Positions 51,965 through 58,956 of a stretch of 64,000 nucleotides of DNA are shown here, one piece after another. Made by a program: the position numbers and the translations under genes. The stretch is taken from NCBI RefSeq assembly GCF_016698665.1, contig NZ_CP068046.1, positions 1,798,001 through 1,862,000 of the forward strand, in the 5' to 3' direction. Every line of letters starts with the position of its first letter. The stretch's first letter is position 1. The notes beneath the pieces were generated by a model. The model searched no databases. It saw only the letters and a program-made list of their open reading frames with translations, and had not been told where the DNA came from. This DNA comes from Devosia rhizoryzae (GTDB lineage: Bacteria > Pseudomonadota > Alphaproteobacteria > Rhizobiales > Devosiaceae).

Positions 51965-52267
51965 ATGAAGCCGATGTTCCTGCTGCGCTCCGCATTCTGG
52001 CTGACCTTGGCCTTCGTGCTGATCCGGCCCGAGATCGACGTTCGCGATACCGCCGAGAGCCTCTCCAACGAGGCCTTGGCGCAAGGCGGCGCCTTCATCT
52101 CCGAGCAGATCTCCGCAATCGACTGCACCGAACTTGTTTGTCACGGCGGAAAGGCTCTTGCCGTGGCAGCCCTCCAGAACACTCAGCAGGCCGGCGATCC
52201 CATGCACACGACCCCGGCCAAGCCTGCCATTCCGCTGCCCCGGCCCCGGCCGGACCGCCCGGTCTGA
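51965..52267 (+). CDS. Small exported protein upstream of sufE, DUF5330-like
   Basis: This 100-residue protein has an N-terminal signal or anchor (MFLLRSAFWLTLAFVLIRP) followed by a hydrophilic region with CTELVCHGG and a Pro/Arg-rich end. It resembles short DUF5330-type proteins often found before SufE in Hyphomicrobiales. It lies 113 bases upstream of sufE on the same strand. Its role is unknown, and the two cysteines may pair in the periplasm. Confidence 0.65.
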   Translation: MKPMFLLRSAFWLTLAFVLIRPEIDVRDTAESLSNEALAQGGAFISEQISAIDCTELVCHGGKALAVAALQNTQQAGDPMHTTPAKPAIPLPRPRPDRPV

Positions 52268-52380
52268 CGAACACGAAACTTCCGTTGCCTTCTGGCTTCT
52301 GCCGCAAGCACATTGCCTCGTGCTTGCGGCATTTTCTTTGACCACTGGCAAAGGCGCGAGGCGTGGCCTAGATAGAACCT

Positions 52381-52806
52381 ATGACCCAGCCGCAAGCTTT
52401 TCAGGACATCGCCGAGAACCTTTCCTTCCTCGATGATTGGGAGGACCGCTACCGCTATCTGATCGAACTGGGCCAGGCTCTGCCCCGGCTTGACGACGCC
52501 GAGCGCAATGCCGGCAACAAGGTCAACGGCTGCATGTCTCAGGTCTGGCTGGTGGCCGAGCCGGAACAGGTCGAGGGCGAAGCCGGACTGCGCTTCCGCG
52601 GCGAAAGCGACGCCATGATCGTCCAGGGGCTCGTCGCCGTGCTCTTGGCGCTTTATTCGGACCGCAAGGCGCGCGACATCGCCGTTACCGACGCTATCGC
52701 CCTTTTCGACGAACTGGGCCTGCGCGAGCATCTGACCACGCAGCGATCCAATGGCCTCGTCGCCATGGTCAACCGCATCCGCAACGAAGCCAAGGCGCTC
52801 ACCTAG
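52381..52806 (+). CDS. sufE: SufE-family sulphur acceptor protein
   Basis: This 141-residue protein accepts sulphur from cysteine desulphurase SufS for Fe-S cluster assembly. It has the acceptor Cys51 in NKVNGCMSQVWL, the N-terminal ENLSFLDDWEDRYRYLIELG and the C-terminal GLREHLTTQRSNGLVAMVNRIR. The stop overlaps the acyltransferase stop as CTAG. No suf operon is adjacent. Confidence 0.94.
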   Translation: MTQPQAFQDIAENLSFLDDWEDRYRYLIELGQALPRLDDAERNAGNKVNGCMSQVWLVAEPEQVEGEAGLRFRGESDAMIVQGLVAVLLALYSDRKARDIAVTDAIALFDELGLREHLTTQRSNGLVAMVNRIRNEAKALT

Positions 52807-53831
52807 GCGTAGCGGCGGAGCCTGCCGATCAGCGGCTTTTCGATCGCTCGATAGATCAGGTAGCCGACAAAAACGCCACCAAAGATCGCGGCGAGCTCCG
52901 CGGCAAAGATCAAGACCGGATCGTCGGTGCCCATCATGCGCAGCAAAACGCCGGCGATCGCGGCCACCGAAAACATGTGGACCAGATAGATCGAATAGGA
53001 CGCATCGCCCAGCCGCTCGAGCGTGGGCAGATAAGGCACCTGACGTTCCCGCGCCACCAGCAGGGCGACCGTCGCAGCCGCGAAGGACAGCAGCCCCACA
53101 AAGGCGCTCTGGTCCTCGACCAGGCCGCGGTCCCAGTAGAACCCTTCGAACAGCCCGAAGACGCCGACCAGTCCAACAAGAAACAAGACCTCTGCCCGAA
53201 GCGCGCTCAGCCAGCCGCGGATATAGGCAAGACCCAGCCATGCCCCGGCCACAAAGGCGAGTGGCATGAAGCTCGTATAGAAGGCCGGGATAGCATCGGT
53301 CGGGCGGAACATCATGCCGATGATTGCGAGCGCCAGATAAGCGATGGTCAGCACCCAGACGCGAGTGGTGGCGCCCAGAAACGCGAGCACGGCAAAGCAG
53401 ACGTAGAAGAACATCTCATAATTCAGCGTCCAACCGAGCTTATAAAGCGGGTGAAAGCCATGCGAGGCCGGGTTGTAGAAGGGAATAAAGAATAGCGACA
53501 GGATCAGTTGTTCGCCGTCGAACACAGTTGTCTTGAAGACGCTGGGCAGGATCAGGGCAGCCGCGGCTGCAAGGGCAGTCGCCGCCCAATAGAGCGGAAC
53601 GACGCGCAGGATGCGGCGGCGCATGAACTTGCCGGCGTCGAAGCGCCCTTCCCCGGTCACCGCCACCATGATGAAGCCGGACACGACAAAAAACAGAATC
53701 ACGCCCAGCCAGCCCAGACGCCCATAAAGCAGGGTCTGCTCTGCCAATGGGTAGAGCAGTGCATGGGAGGCGAGCACCATCAGCGCCGCGATGGCGCGCA
53801 GATATTGGATCGTATGGAGTTTGGTGTTCAT
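52803..53831 (-). CDS. Acyltransferase-3 family membrane protein, ExoZ-like
   Basis: The product has 342 residues from ATG 53831 (MNTKLHTIQYLRAIAALMVLASHALLYP). It has the acyltransferase-3 start pattern LRAIAALMVxxSHA, the motif GVILFFVVSGFIM, RRRILRVVPLYW and about ten TM helices. Family members O-acetylate exopolysaccharide or lipopolysaccharide sugars at the membrane. The specific target is unknown. It converges on sufE (CTAG overlap). Confidence 0.88.
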   Translation of the reverse strand: MNTKLHTIQYLRAIAALMVLASHALLYPLAEQTLLYGRLGWLGVILFFVVSGFIMVAVTGEGRFDAGKFMRRRILRVVPLYWAATALAAAAALILPSVFKTTVFDGEQLILSLFFIPFYNPASHGFHPLYKLGWTLNYEMFFYVCFAVLAFLGATTRVWVLTIAYLALAIIGMMFRPTDAIPAFYTSFMPLAFVAGAWLGLAYIRGWLSALRAEVLFLVGLVGVFGLFEGFYWDRGLVEDQSAFVGLLSFAAATVALLVARERQVPYLPTLERLGDASYSIYLVHMFSVAAIAGVLLRMMGTDDPVLIFAAELAAIFGGVFVGYLIYRAIEKPLIGRLRRYA

Positions 53832-53893
53832 GAGGCCGCAACAATGTTCGGCGCCTTTTACCACGGTGCCGAACAGCCAAACATGAACAAACG

Positions 53894-54400
53894 TTACATC
53901 GTTAACGGCGGCTCGTTGAACATCGGCACCCGCTCTTCGAGCCAGCCCGTCACGGCATGACGCTCCGGTCCTTCAGCGTGCGGCGAAAGTTCAAAGGCGG
54001 TGCAAAGCTGGTCAAGACCGATGCGCAGCACCAGTTTTGCGCCGCGACGGGGCCAGCCCCGCTCCGTCTCGATCTGCTGCAGGCCTTTGTCGAAGGCACA
54101 AAGATCGGCAAGAACACTCCAGCAATCGGCCGGCAAGGATTGCGCCAGCAGGTTGAGCCGCTTGCGCGCGTCGGCTGCGCTGTCTGCCAGCATGCCTTGT
54201 GGTGCAGCACCCCGGTTGCCGCCAAGGCGGGTCGGGTCATAAGACATCGTGACCCGCTGTCTTAGTCGCGACCGCTCGAACAAACGCGTGAGGATTCGGG
54301 CAGCCTCCACGTGGTGGGCTGCAAGAAACGGTTCATCCTTGCCCGCGGCTGCAAGCCGGAGAACGGCGTCCGGCGCCACTTCGCCCAAGAACTCAGTCAC
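53894..54400 (-). CDS. DUF6456-domain protein
   Basis: The product has 168 residues. The C-terminal half (LPADCWSVLADLCAFDKGLQQIETERGWPRRGAKLVLRIGLDQL) matches the DUF6456 domain, found with replication or regulatory genes in Hyphomicrobiales. The start overlaps the preceding DnaA-IV gene by eight bases. The gene carries the region VTMSYDPTRLGGN. I infer a DNA-transaction role because it is paired with a DnaA-like DNA-binding protein. Confidence 0.8.
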   Translation of the reverse strand: MTEFLGEVAPDAVLRLAAAGKDEPFLAAHHVEAARILTRLFERSRLRQRVTMSYDPTRLGGNRGAAPQGMLADSAADARKRLNLLAQSLPADCWSVLADLCAFDKGLQQIETERGWPRRGAKLVLRIGLDQLCTAFELSPHAEGPERHAVTGWLEERVPMFNEPPLTM

Positions 54401-54752
54401 GGCTTTGCTCCTCGTTCAGCATGGCTTCGAAGCGGTCGAGCTCGTTGTCGAACGCCCGATCGTCACGCAAATCCTCAATAACGCCGCAGGCATAGGAGAC
54501 AGTAGTCCTATCGCGGTGGAAGGCCCGGCCCACTTCGGCAAGGCTTTGACCCAGCACCACATGGGACAGGTACATGGCGACCTGCCGCGCCTTCGCTGCG
54601 CTGGCGCGGCAGCGGGAATGGTGTAGGATCAGCACCTTGGATACGTCGTATTCCCGCGCCACAAGATCGATGACGCGGTCCAGGCCGCTTCGATCGAAGA
54701 GAGCAGGATCTTCGTCGGATGGGCGCGAGCCCGATGATGTGACAGCAAACAT
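54393..54752 (-). CDS. Orphan DnaA domain-IV (DnaA-box-binding-like) protein
   Basis: The product has 119 residues. The middle region SAAKARQVAMYLSHVVLGQSLAEVGRAFHRDRTTVSYACGVI has the domain-IV helix-turn-helix of DnaA (compare the family's RQ.AMYL......SL..IG..F...HTTV..A), but there is no AAA+ ATPase domain. It could bind DnaA-box-like or other sites as a stand-alone regulator. It is cotranscribed with the DUF6456 gene. A palindrome lies 18-37 bases upstream of its start. Confidence 0.8.
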   Translation of the reverse strand: MFAVTSSGSRPSDEDPALFDRSGLDRVIDLVAREYDVSKVLILHHSRCRASAAKARQVAMYLSHVVLGQSLAEVGRAFHRDRTTVSYACGVIEDLRDDRAFDNELDRFEAMLNEEQSRD

Positions 54753-54769
54753 TGCGATGGCCTCGTCGA

Positions 54770-54789
54770 TATAGGACTATATTCCTATA
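54770..54789 (-). promoter_or_regulatory. TATAGGA-N6-TCCTATA palindrome upstream of the DnaA-IV gene
   Basis: Perfect 7-bp arms TATAGGA (54770-54776) and TCCTATA (54783-54789) sit 18-37 bases before the start ATG 54752, overlapping the expected promoter or operator position on the minus strand. It may be an autoregulatory site of the DnaA-like protein or a site for another regulator. Confidence 0.55.
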
Positions 54790-54838
54790 CCTTCAGCCGG
54801 CGCCAGGGGGTGGGGGATAAGTCGAACAACTTTCCCCG

Positions 54839-54865
54839 AAAAAAAGGCCGCCCCTCAGGACGGCC
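54839..54865 (-). terminator. Intrinsic terminator of mucR
   Basis: On the minus strand a GGCCG...CGGCC stem (54846-54850 and 54861-54865) with loop TCCTGAGGGG is followed by seven T residues (A-run 54839-54845 on the plus strand). It lies 26 bases after the mucR stop. This is a textbook intrinsic terminator. Confidence 0.9.
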
Positions 54866-54890
54866 CTCATGGACGCTTTTTTGTCTTAGA

Positions 54891-55313
54891 TCAGTCAGCC
54901 TTGCGCCCGAGGCCATTGTCCTTGGCCAACTTGGAGCGCGTCGCCGAGTAGCTGGGAGCAACCATCGGGTAATCGGCCGGCAAGCCCCACTTTTCGCGAT
55001 ATTCTTCGGGCGAAAGATTGTAGTGCGTGCGCAGATGGCGCTTCAACGATTTGAACTTCTTCCCGTCTTCCAGGCAGATGATGTAATCGGAAGCGATCGA
55101 CTTCTTGACCGGCACGGCAGGCTTGAGTTCTTCGACCTGAACCGGAACTTCATTTGTCTGCAGTGCGCGCAGAGCGCCATGCACCTCGGCGATCAACTTG
55201 GTAAGATCGCCTGGGCTAACAGAATTATGGCTTACATAGGCAGAAACAATATCTGTGCTAAGCCCAATCAAGTCAGTATCAGCAGCCGCAATCGCGCTGG
55301 TATCGTCGTTCAT
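54891..55313 (-). CDS. mucR: MucR/Ros-family transcriptional regulator
   Basis: The product has 140 residues from ATG 55313, preceded by GGAAGGTTGG; an upstream TTG at 55319 is weaker. It has the rhizobial zinc-finger core ICLEDGKKFKSLKRHLRTHYNLSPEEYREKWGLPADYPMVAPSYSATRS. As in other MucR proteins, the second zinc ligand position after CLED is not a Cys. The family represses exopolysaccharide, motility and virulence genes and is autoregulated through AT-rich sites. It is followed by a strong terminator and preceded by the Mrp operon (same strand, 122-base gap). Confidence 0.93.
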   Translation of the reverse strand: MNDDTSAIAAADTDLIGLSTDIVSAYVSHNSVSPGDLTKLIAEVHGALRALQTNEVPVQVEELKPAVPVKKSIASDYIICLEDGKKFKSLKRHLRTHYNLSPEEYREKWGLPADYPMVAPSYSATRSKLAKDNGLGRKAD

Positions 55314-55435
55314 ATCCAACCTTCCAGTTCTTATTTATTGGCAGCGTGTAGGGGGAAACTGCCTTGCTTGGTAACTAGGCCTGTTCTGCAGTCCACGCAA
55401 CCAAAATTGCCTCGGTTGAACGCAAGTGAAAGACG

Positions 55436-55795
55436 TTATTCAGCAACTGGCCTGTTGCTAGCAATTGTAACTGTCTCATCTGCCACAGTTTCGCCCCAAG
55501 GCTTATATCCAGCACCAAGACTAGCTTTGGCCAGAAGGTGCGCCGAAACTGGTGTCGTCAGCAGAAGGAAAACAATGCCGATGATTGCTCGAATAGCAAT
55601 AGAGGCGTCCTGCGACATAAGAGCAACGACAAGCAGAATCAGTCCTCCGCCCACCGCGCCTGCCTTCGATGCTGCGTGCATGCGGGTGTATAGATCGGGA
55701 AACCGCAGCACGCCTACTGCGGCCAGCAAGGTGAACAGCGCGCCGATGAGCAGCAGGACGCCACTGCCATAGACGACGACTTCGTTAAACATCAT
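55436..55795 (-). CDS. mnhG: Mrp antiporter subunit G
   Basis: The product has 119 residues from ATG 55795, overlapping the mnhF stop (ATGA). Three TM segments and the conserved [28 protein letters not shown] are the MnhG/MrpG signature. The C terminus is variable ([12 protein letters not shown]). Longer in-frame extension upstream is excluded because it overlaps mnhE/F. It is the seventh gene of the operon. Confidence 0.93.
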   Translation of the reverse strand: MMFNEVVVYGSGVLLLIGALFTLLAAVGVLRFPDLYTRMHAASKAGAVGGGLILLVVALMSQDASIAIRAIIGIVFLLLTTPVSAHLLAKASLGAGYKPWGETVADETVTIASNRPVAE

Positions 55796-56094
55796 GGACC
55801 TTCCCCGTCCCGAGCGGTGTCTCTGCGCAGCATGATGTATCGCGCCAGCGCGACGGTTGCGAGGAAGCCCAGCAGCGCCAGGGCAATGGCGATGTCCACG
55901 TAGAGCCAGAAGCCGGTCCTGATGGCGATGGTGCCGATAAAGCCCATCGCAACGACGGTCAGAAGGTCGAGAGCAAGGACGCGGTCCGGCAGGCTGGGCC
56001 CCAGAACGATGCGGACGACCGATAATGCGAGCGCCAAAGCCAGCATCACGAGCGCAATCAAGGTTGCCCATTCCATGAACAGTGCCGCATTCAT
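55792..56094 (-). CDS. mnhF: Mrp antiporter subunit F
   Basis: This 100-residue protein has three TM helices and the MnhF motif [35 protein letters not shown]. The start overlaps the mnhE stop (ATGA). Confidence 0.93.
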   Translation of the reverse strand: MNAALFMEWATLIALVMLALALALSVVRIVLGPSLPDRVLALDLLTVVAMGFIGTIAIRTGFWLYVDIAIALALLGFLATVALARYIMLRRDTARDGEGP

Positions 56095-56570
56095 TCGAAT
56101 ACCTCCCTGACCTTGGTTTCAAAACCGGTGACAATGCCGGCAATCACAGCATCCCGGTCCTCATGGGTCAGCGCATGGACATAGAGCACCGAACGATCGG
56201 GAGAAACGTCGATACTGAGCGTACCCGGCGTCAGCGTGATGAGATTGGCGAGGAGCGTGATCTCCCCGTCCGATTTCACACTCAGCGGCACGGCAATGAT
56301 GGCGGGACGCAGTGCGGTCTTGAGGTTGGGCCTGACCGTCACGAGTGCCACTTTGATGGCGCTGAGAAACAGTTCGTAGATGAACAGGAGGGCGAGGGAG
56401 ACTATCCGGCGCCAGCGCCGCAGCCCGTTTCTTCGCACCAGAGTGTTGCGCAGCAAGGTGACGACCACCGCCCCGACAATGCCACCAAACAGAAGGTTCA
56501 GTCCGGAGAAACTGCCGGTCACTGCTGCCCAGACCAGTGACAGGATGACGACAAGGAAACTGGTGCTCAC
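56091..56570 (-). CDS. mnhE: Mrp antiporter subunit E
   Basis: This 159-residue membrane protein has an N-terminal pair of TM helices ([32 protein letters not shown]) and the conserved region [30 protein letters not shown] typical of MnhE. ATGA overlap with mnhD. Confidence 0.93.
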   Translation of the reverse strand: MSTSFLVVILSLVWAAVTGSFSGLNLLFGGIVGAVVVTLLRNTLVRRNGLRRWRRIVSLALLFIYELFLSAIKVALVTVRPNLKTALRPAIIAVPLSVKSDGEITLLANLITLTPGTLSIDVSPDRSVLYVHALTHEDRDAVIAGIVTGFETKVREVFE

Positions 56571-58147
56571 GGCATCGCCTCCGCCAAACCTGTTGCGGCC
56601 ACGAAACGAGCGGGATCAAGAATGTCCGCCGCACCGGCGCTGGCGCCCTCCATCAGTGGCGCAGGCCAAAGCCCGGCGAGCACCACTGCCAACACGAGGA
56701 AGCTGGTTGCGGCCACACCAAGCCGGTCACCGCGAGACGGCGGGACCGTCACCGTCATAGCGACCGGAGCGCTGCGCCAAAAAACATGAGCCCAGAGCCG
56801 TGTGCCCGCGATCAGGGTGAGTACGGCATTGACCAGAAGCGAAAGTGTCAGCGTCAAACCCACCCAGCTCGGAGCGGAGCTCGTCACTCCTTCGGCCAGG
56901 CTCGCTTGCAGCAGCAAAAGCTTGGGCCAGAAACCCAGAAACGGCGGCACGCCGGCTGCGGCGAGGATGAGAACCAGGAACAGAATGGAAATGGGCGCGC
57001 TCGCCGCATAGAGGCCGCCCATCTGCAGCGTGTCGCTTGCACCGGTTCCTTTCTCCACCAGGCCGGCGGCCAGGTAGAGCCCCGACATGGTGAAGATCGC
57101 GTGGAGGATATAGAGCCCAGATCCGGCGATGCCATCGGAACTCGGCATGGCGAGGCCTGCCATGATCGCACCGATGCCGCCGATGACGATGAAGCCCATG
57201 GCACGGCGCAGACTGGTTTCGGCAATGGCCCCAAGAGGTGCGATCAGCAATGTCGCGATGGCGATCAGCGCCAGCGCCGGCTCCAGCAGATCGCGGCTGC
57301 CTGGCAGCACGGCAACCAGGGCACGCAACATGGCATAGGCGCCAACCTTGGTCAGAAGGCCTGCAAACAGCGCCGATACTGCTGCGGGGGGCGTGTGGTA
57401 AGATGCCGGGAGCCAGGCATTGACCGGGAAAGCCGCCGCCTTCATGCCGAAAGCCAGCAGCAACAGGGCTGCGACACCGGCCATGGCGCCAGGATGCGCC
57501 AGCGGCGCGACCCTCATGATGTCGGCCATGTTGAGCGTGCCCAGCAGCCCGTAAAGCAAGCCCAGCGCCATCAAGAAAAAGGTCGTGGCAAGGAAATTGA
57601 GGAAGCCGTACTTGACCGCGCCATCCAGTTGCAGCGGCCGGTTGCCCCCCACGATCAGACCGAAGGACGCGATCAGCATGACCTCGAACCAAACGTAGAG
57701 ATTGAAAAGGTCGCCCGTCAGGAAGGCGCCTGTGACACCGGCAAGAAGCAGCAATACCATGGCGTGGAAGTCATCCCGAGCGCCGCTCTTGGTGCGATCG
57801 GCCTCCGCATAGATCAGGACGATCAAGGTGACGATGGCAGCGGCCAGGGCGAAGGCGGCGCTGAAAAGGTCAACCGTCAGGCTGATACCGAAGGGCGGCA
57901 GCCATTTGCCCATGGTCATGCTGAGAGGGCCTTCTGCCGCCACGCGCACCAGCAAACCGATTTCGCAAGCGATTACCGCCAGCGTCACCACGACCGCAAC
58001 GATAAGGGGCATCACGCGGGTGCGGCGCAGCACCAATTCGGCGGCGGCACCGATGAGGCAGAGAACGATGGGCAGAACCAGGACCCAATCGGCAAGTGCT
58101 GTCGCCGTATCGATCATGGCCATCGGCAGAGTCGTGGATGCGTCCAT
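56567..58147 (-). CDS. mnhD: Mrp antiporter subunit D
   Basis: This 526-residue, ~14-TM protein is of the complex I NuoM/N-like antiporter family: LLLAGVTGAFLTGDLFNLYVWFEVMLIASFGL (the conserved Glu of the proton-translocation helix is in WFEVM), MKAAAFPVNAWLPASYHTPPAAVSALFAGLLTKVGAYAMLR (with the conserved Lys) and a C-terminal extension. It starts three bases after mnhC. Confidence 0.95.
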   Translation of the reverse strand: MDASTTLPMAMIDTATALADWVLVLPIVLCLIGAAAELVLRRTRVMPLIVAVVVTLAVIACEIGLLVRVAAEGPLSMTMGKWLPPFGISLTVDLFSAAFALAAAIVTLIVLIYAEADRTKSGARDDFHAMVLLLLAGVTGAFLTGDLFNLYVWFEVMLIASFGLIVGGNRPLQLDGAVKYGFLNFLATTFFLMALGLLYGLLGTLNMADIMRVAPLAHPGAMAGVAALLLLAFGMKAAAFPVNAWLPASYHTPPAAVSALFAGLLTKVGAYAMLRALVAVLPGSRDLLEPALALIAIATLLIAPLGAIAETSLRRAMGFIVIGGIGAIMAGLAMPSSDGIAGSGLYILHAIFTMSGLYLAAGLVEKGTGASDTLQMGGLYAASAPISILFLVLILAAAGVPPFLGFWPKLLLLQASLAEGVTSSAPSWVGLTLTLSLLVNAVLTLIAGTRLWAHVFWRSAPVAMTVTVPPSRGDRLGVAATSFLVLAVVLAGLWPAPLMEGASAGAADILDPARFVAATGLAEAMP

Positions 58148-58150
58148 GGA

Positions 58151-58528
58151 TCAGTAGCTCAACGGCGGTTGCGGCGAGCGTTTCGGCTCGGCCAGGCGCA
58201 TCGTGTCGGTGTCGTCGGCATCAAGGCTGCGATAAGCGCGGAAGGCCAGCACCAGGAGAAAGCTGAACATCGAGAAGCCGATAACGATCGCGGTCAGGAT
58301 CAATGCCTGGGGCAGAGGATTGGCGATGGGGCCATCAGGCACTTCAAGTCCGGGCGGAACGATTGGCGCAACCTCGCGCATCAAACGGCCAGCGGTAAAA
58401 ATCAGGAGGTTCACGCCATTGCCGAAGATGGTCATGCCGATCAGCATCCGGATGACCGAGCGCGAGAGCAGCAGATAGGTGCCTACGGTAATGAAGAGGC
58501 CGACCAGAATGGCCATGACGTAGTCCAT
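58151..58528 (-). CDS. mnhC: Mrp antiporter subunit C
   Basis: This 125-residue homologue of NuoK has three TM helices (VMAILVGLFITVGTYLLLS; GNGVNLLIF; ALILTAIVIGFSMFSFLLVLA) and the family's GNGVNLL. Start and mnhB stop share bases as TGATG (58526-58530). Confidence 0.93.
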   Translation of the reverse strand: MDYVMAILVGLFITVGTYLLLSRSVIRMLIGMTIFGNGVNLLIFTAGRLMREVAPIVPPGLEVPDGPIANPLPQALILTAIVIGFSMFSFLLVLAFRAYRSLDADDTDTMRLAEPKRSPQPPLSY

Positions 58529-58956
58529 CAGAGGTCCTCCTCGTCGCGATCGCTGGCAAGCGCCAGTCCCACAGCGGTCAGTGCGCCGAAAACGACGAGG
58601 TAAACCCCTAGATCGAAGAACATCGGCGTCGAGAGCGGCACCGTGGTCTCGCCGAAGTTGAGATAGGCCCAGATGCTGGTCATGAACGGGGATCCCGTGA
58701 AGGCGCTGAGAAGACCCGACATGGCAGCCAGCAGCACGCCGCCACCGGCGACGACCAGGGGATCGAAGCGCATCGCCTTGCGCGTGTCGGGCACACCAAG
58801 TGCCAAGCCCAGGACCTGGATCGACGCCGCGGCGATCAGCCCGCCGATAAAGCCACCCCCGGGCTCGTTATGCCCACGCAGGCAGATGTAGAGCGAAAAC
58901 ACCAGCATGATCGAAACGATCAATGGCGCGATGGTGCGAAAGATCAGCGTGTTCAT
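58528..58956 (-). CDS. mnhB: Mrp antiporter subunit B
   Basis: This 142-residue protein has four TM helices and the MnhB motif LYICLRGHNEPGGGFIGGLIAAASIQVLGLALG. A separate mnhB gene, rather than an A-B fusion, defines the seven-gene form of the operon. ATGA overlap with mnhA. Confidence 0.94.
   Translation of the reverse strand: MNTLIFRTIAPLIVSIMLVFSLYICLRGHNEPGGGFIGGLIAAASIQVLGLALGVPDTRKAMRFDPLVVAGGGVLLAAMSGLLSAFTGSPFMTSIWAYLNFGETTVPLSTPMFFDLGVYLVVFGALTAVGLALASDRDEEDL

Noticed and set aside
56786..58603. 605-residue plus-strand open frame across mnhD and mnhC
   Set aside because: Gln/Arg/His-rich antisense shadow of membrane protein genes; no start signal and no recognisable domain.
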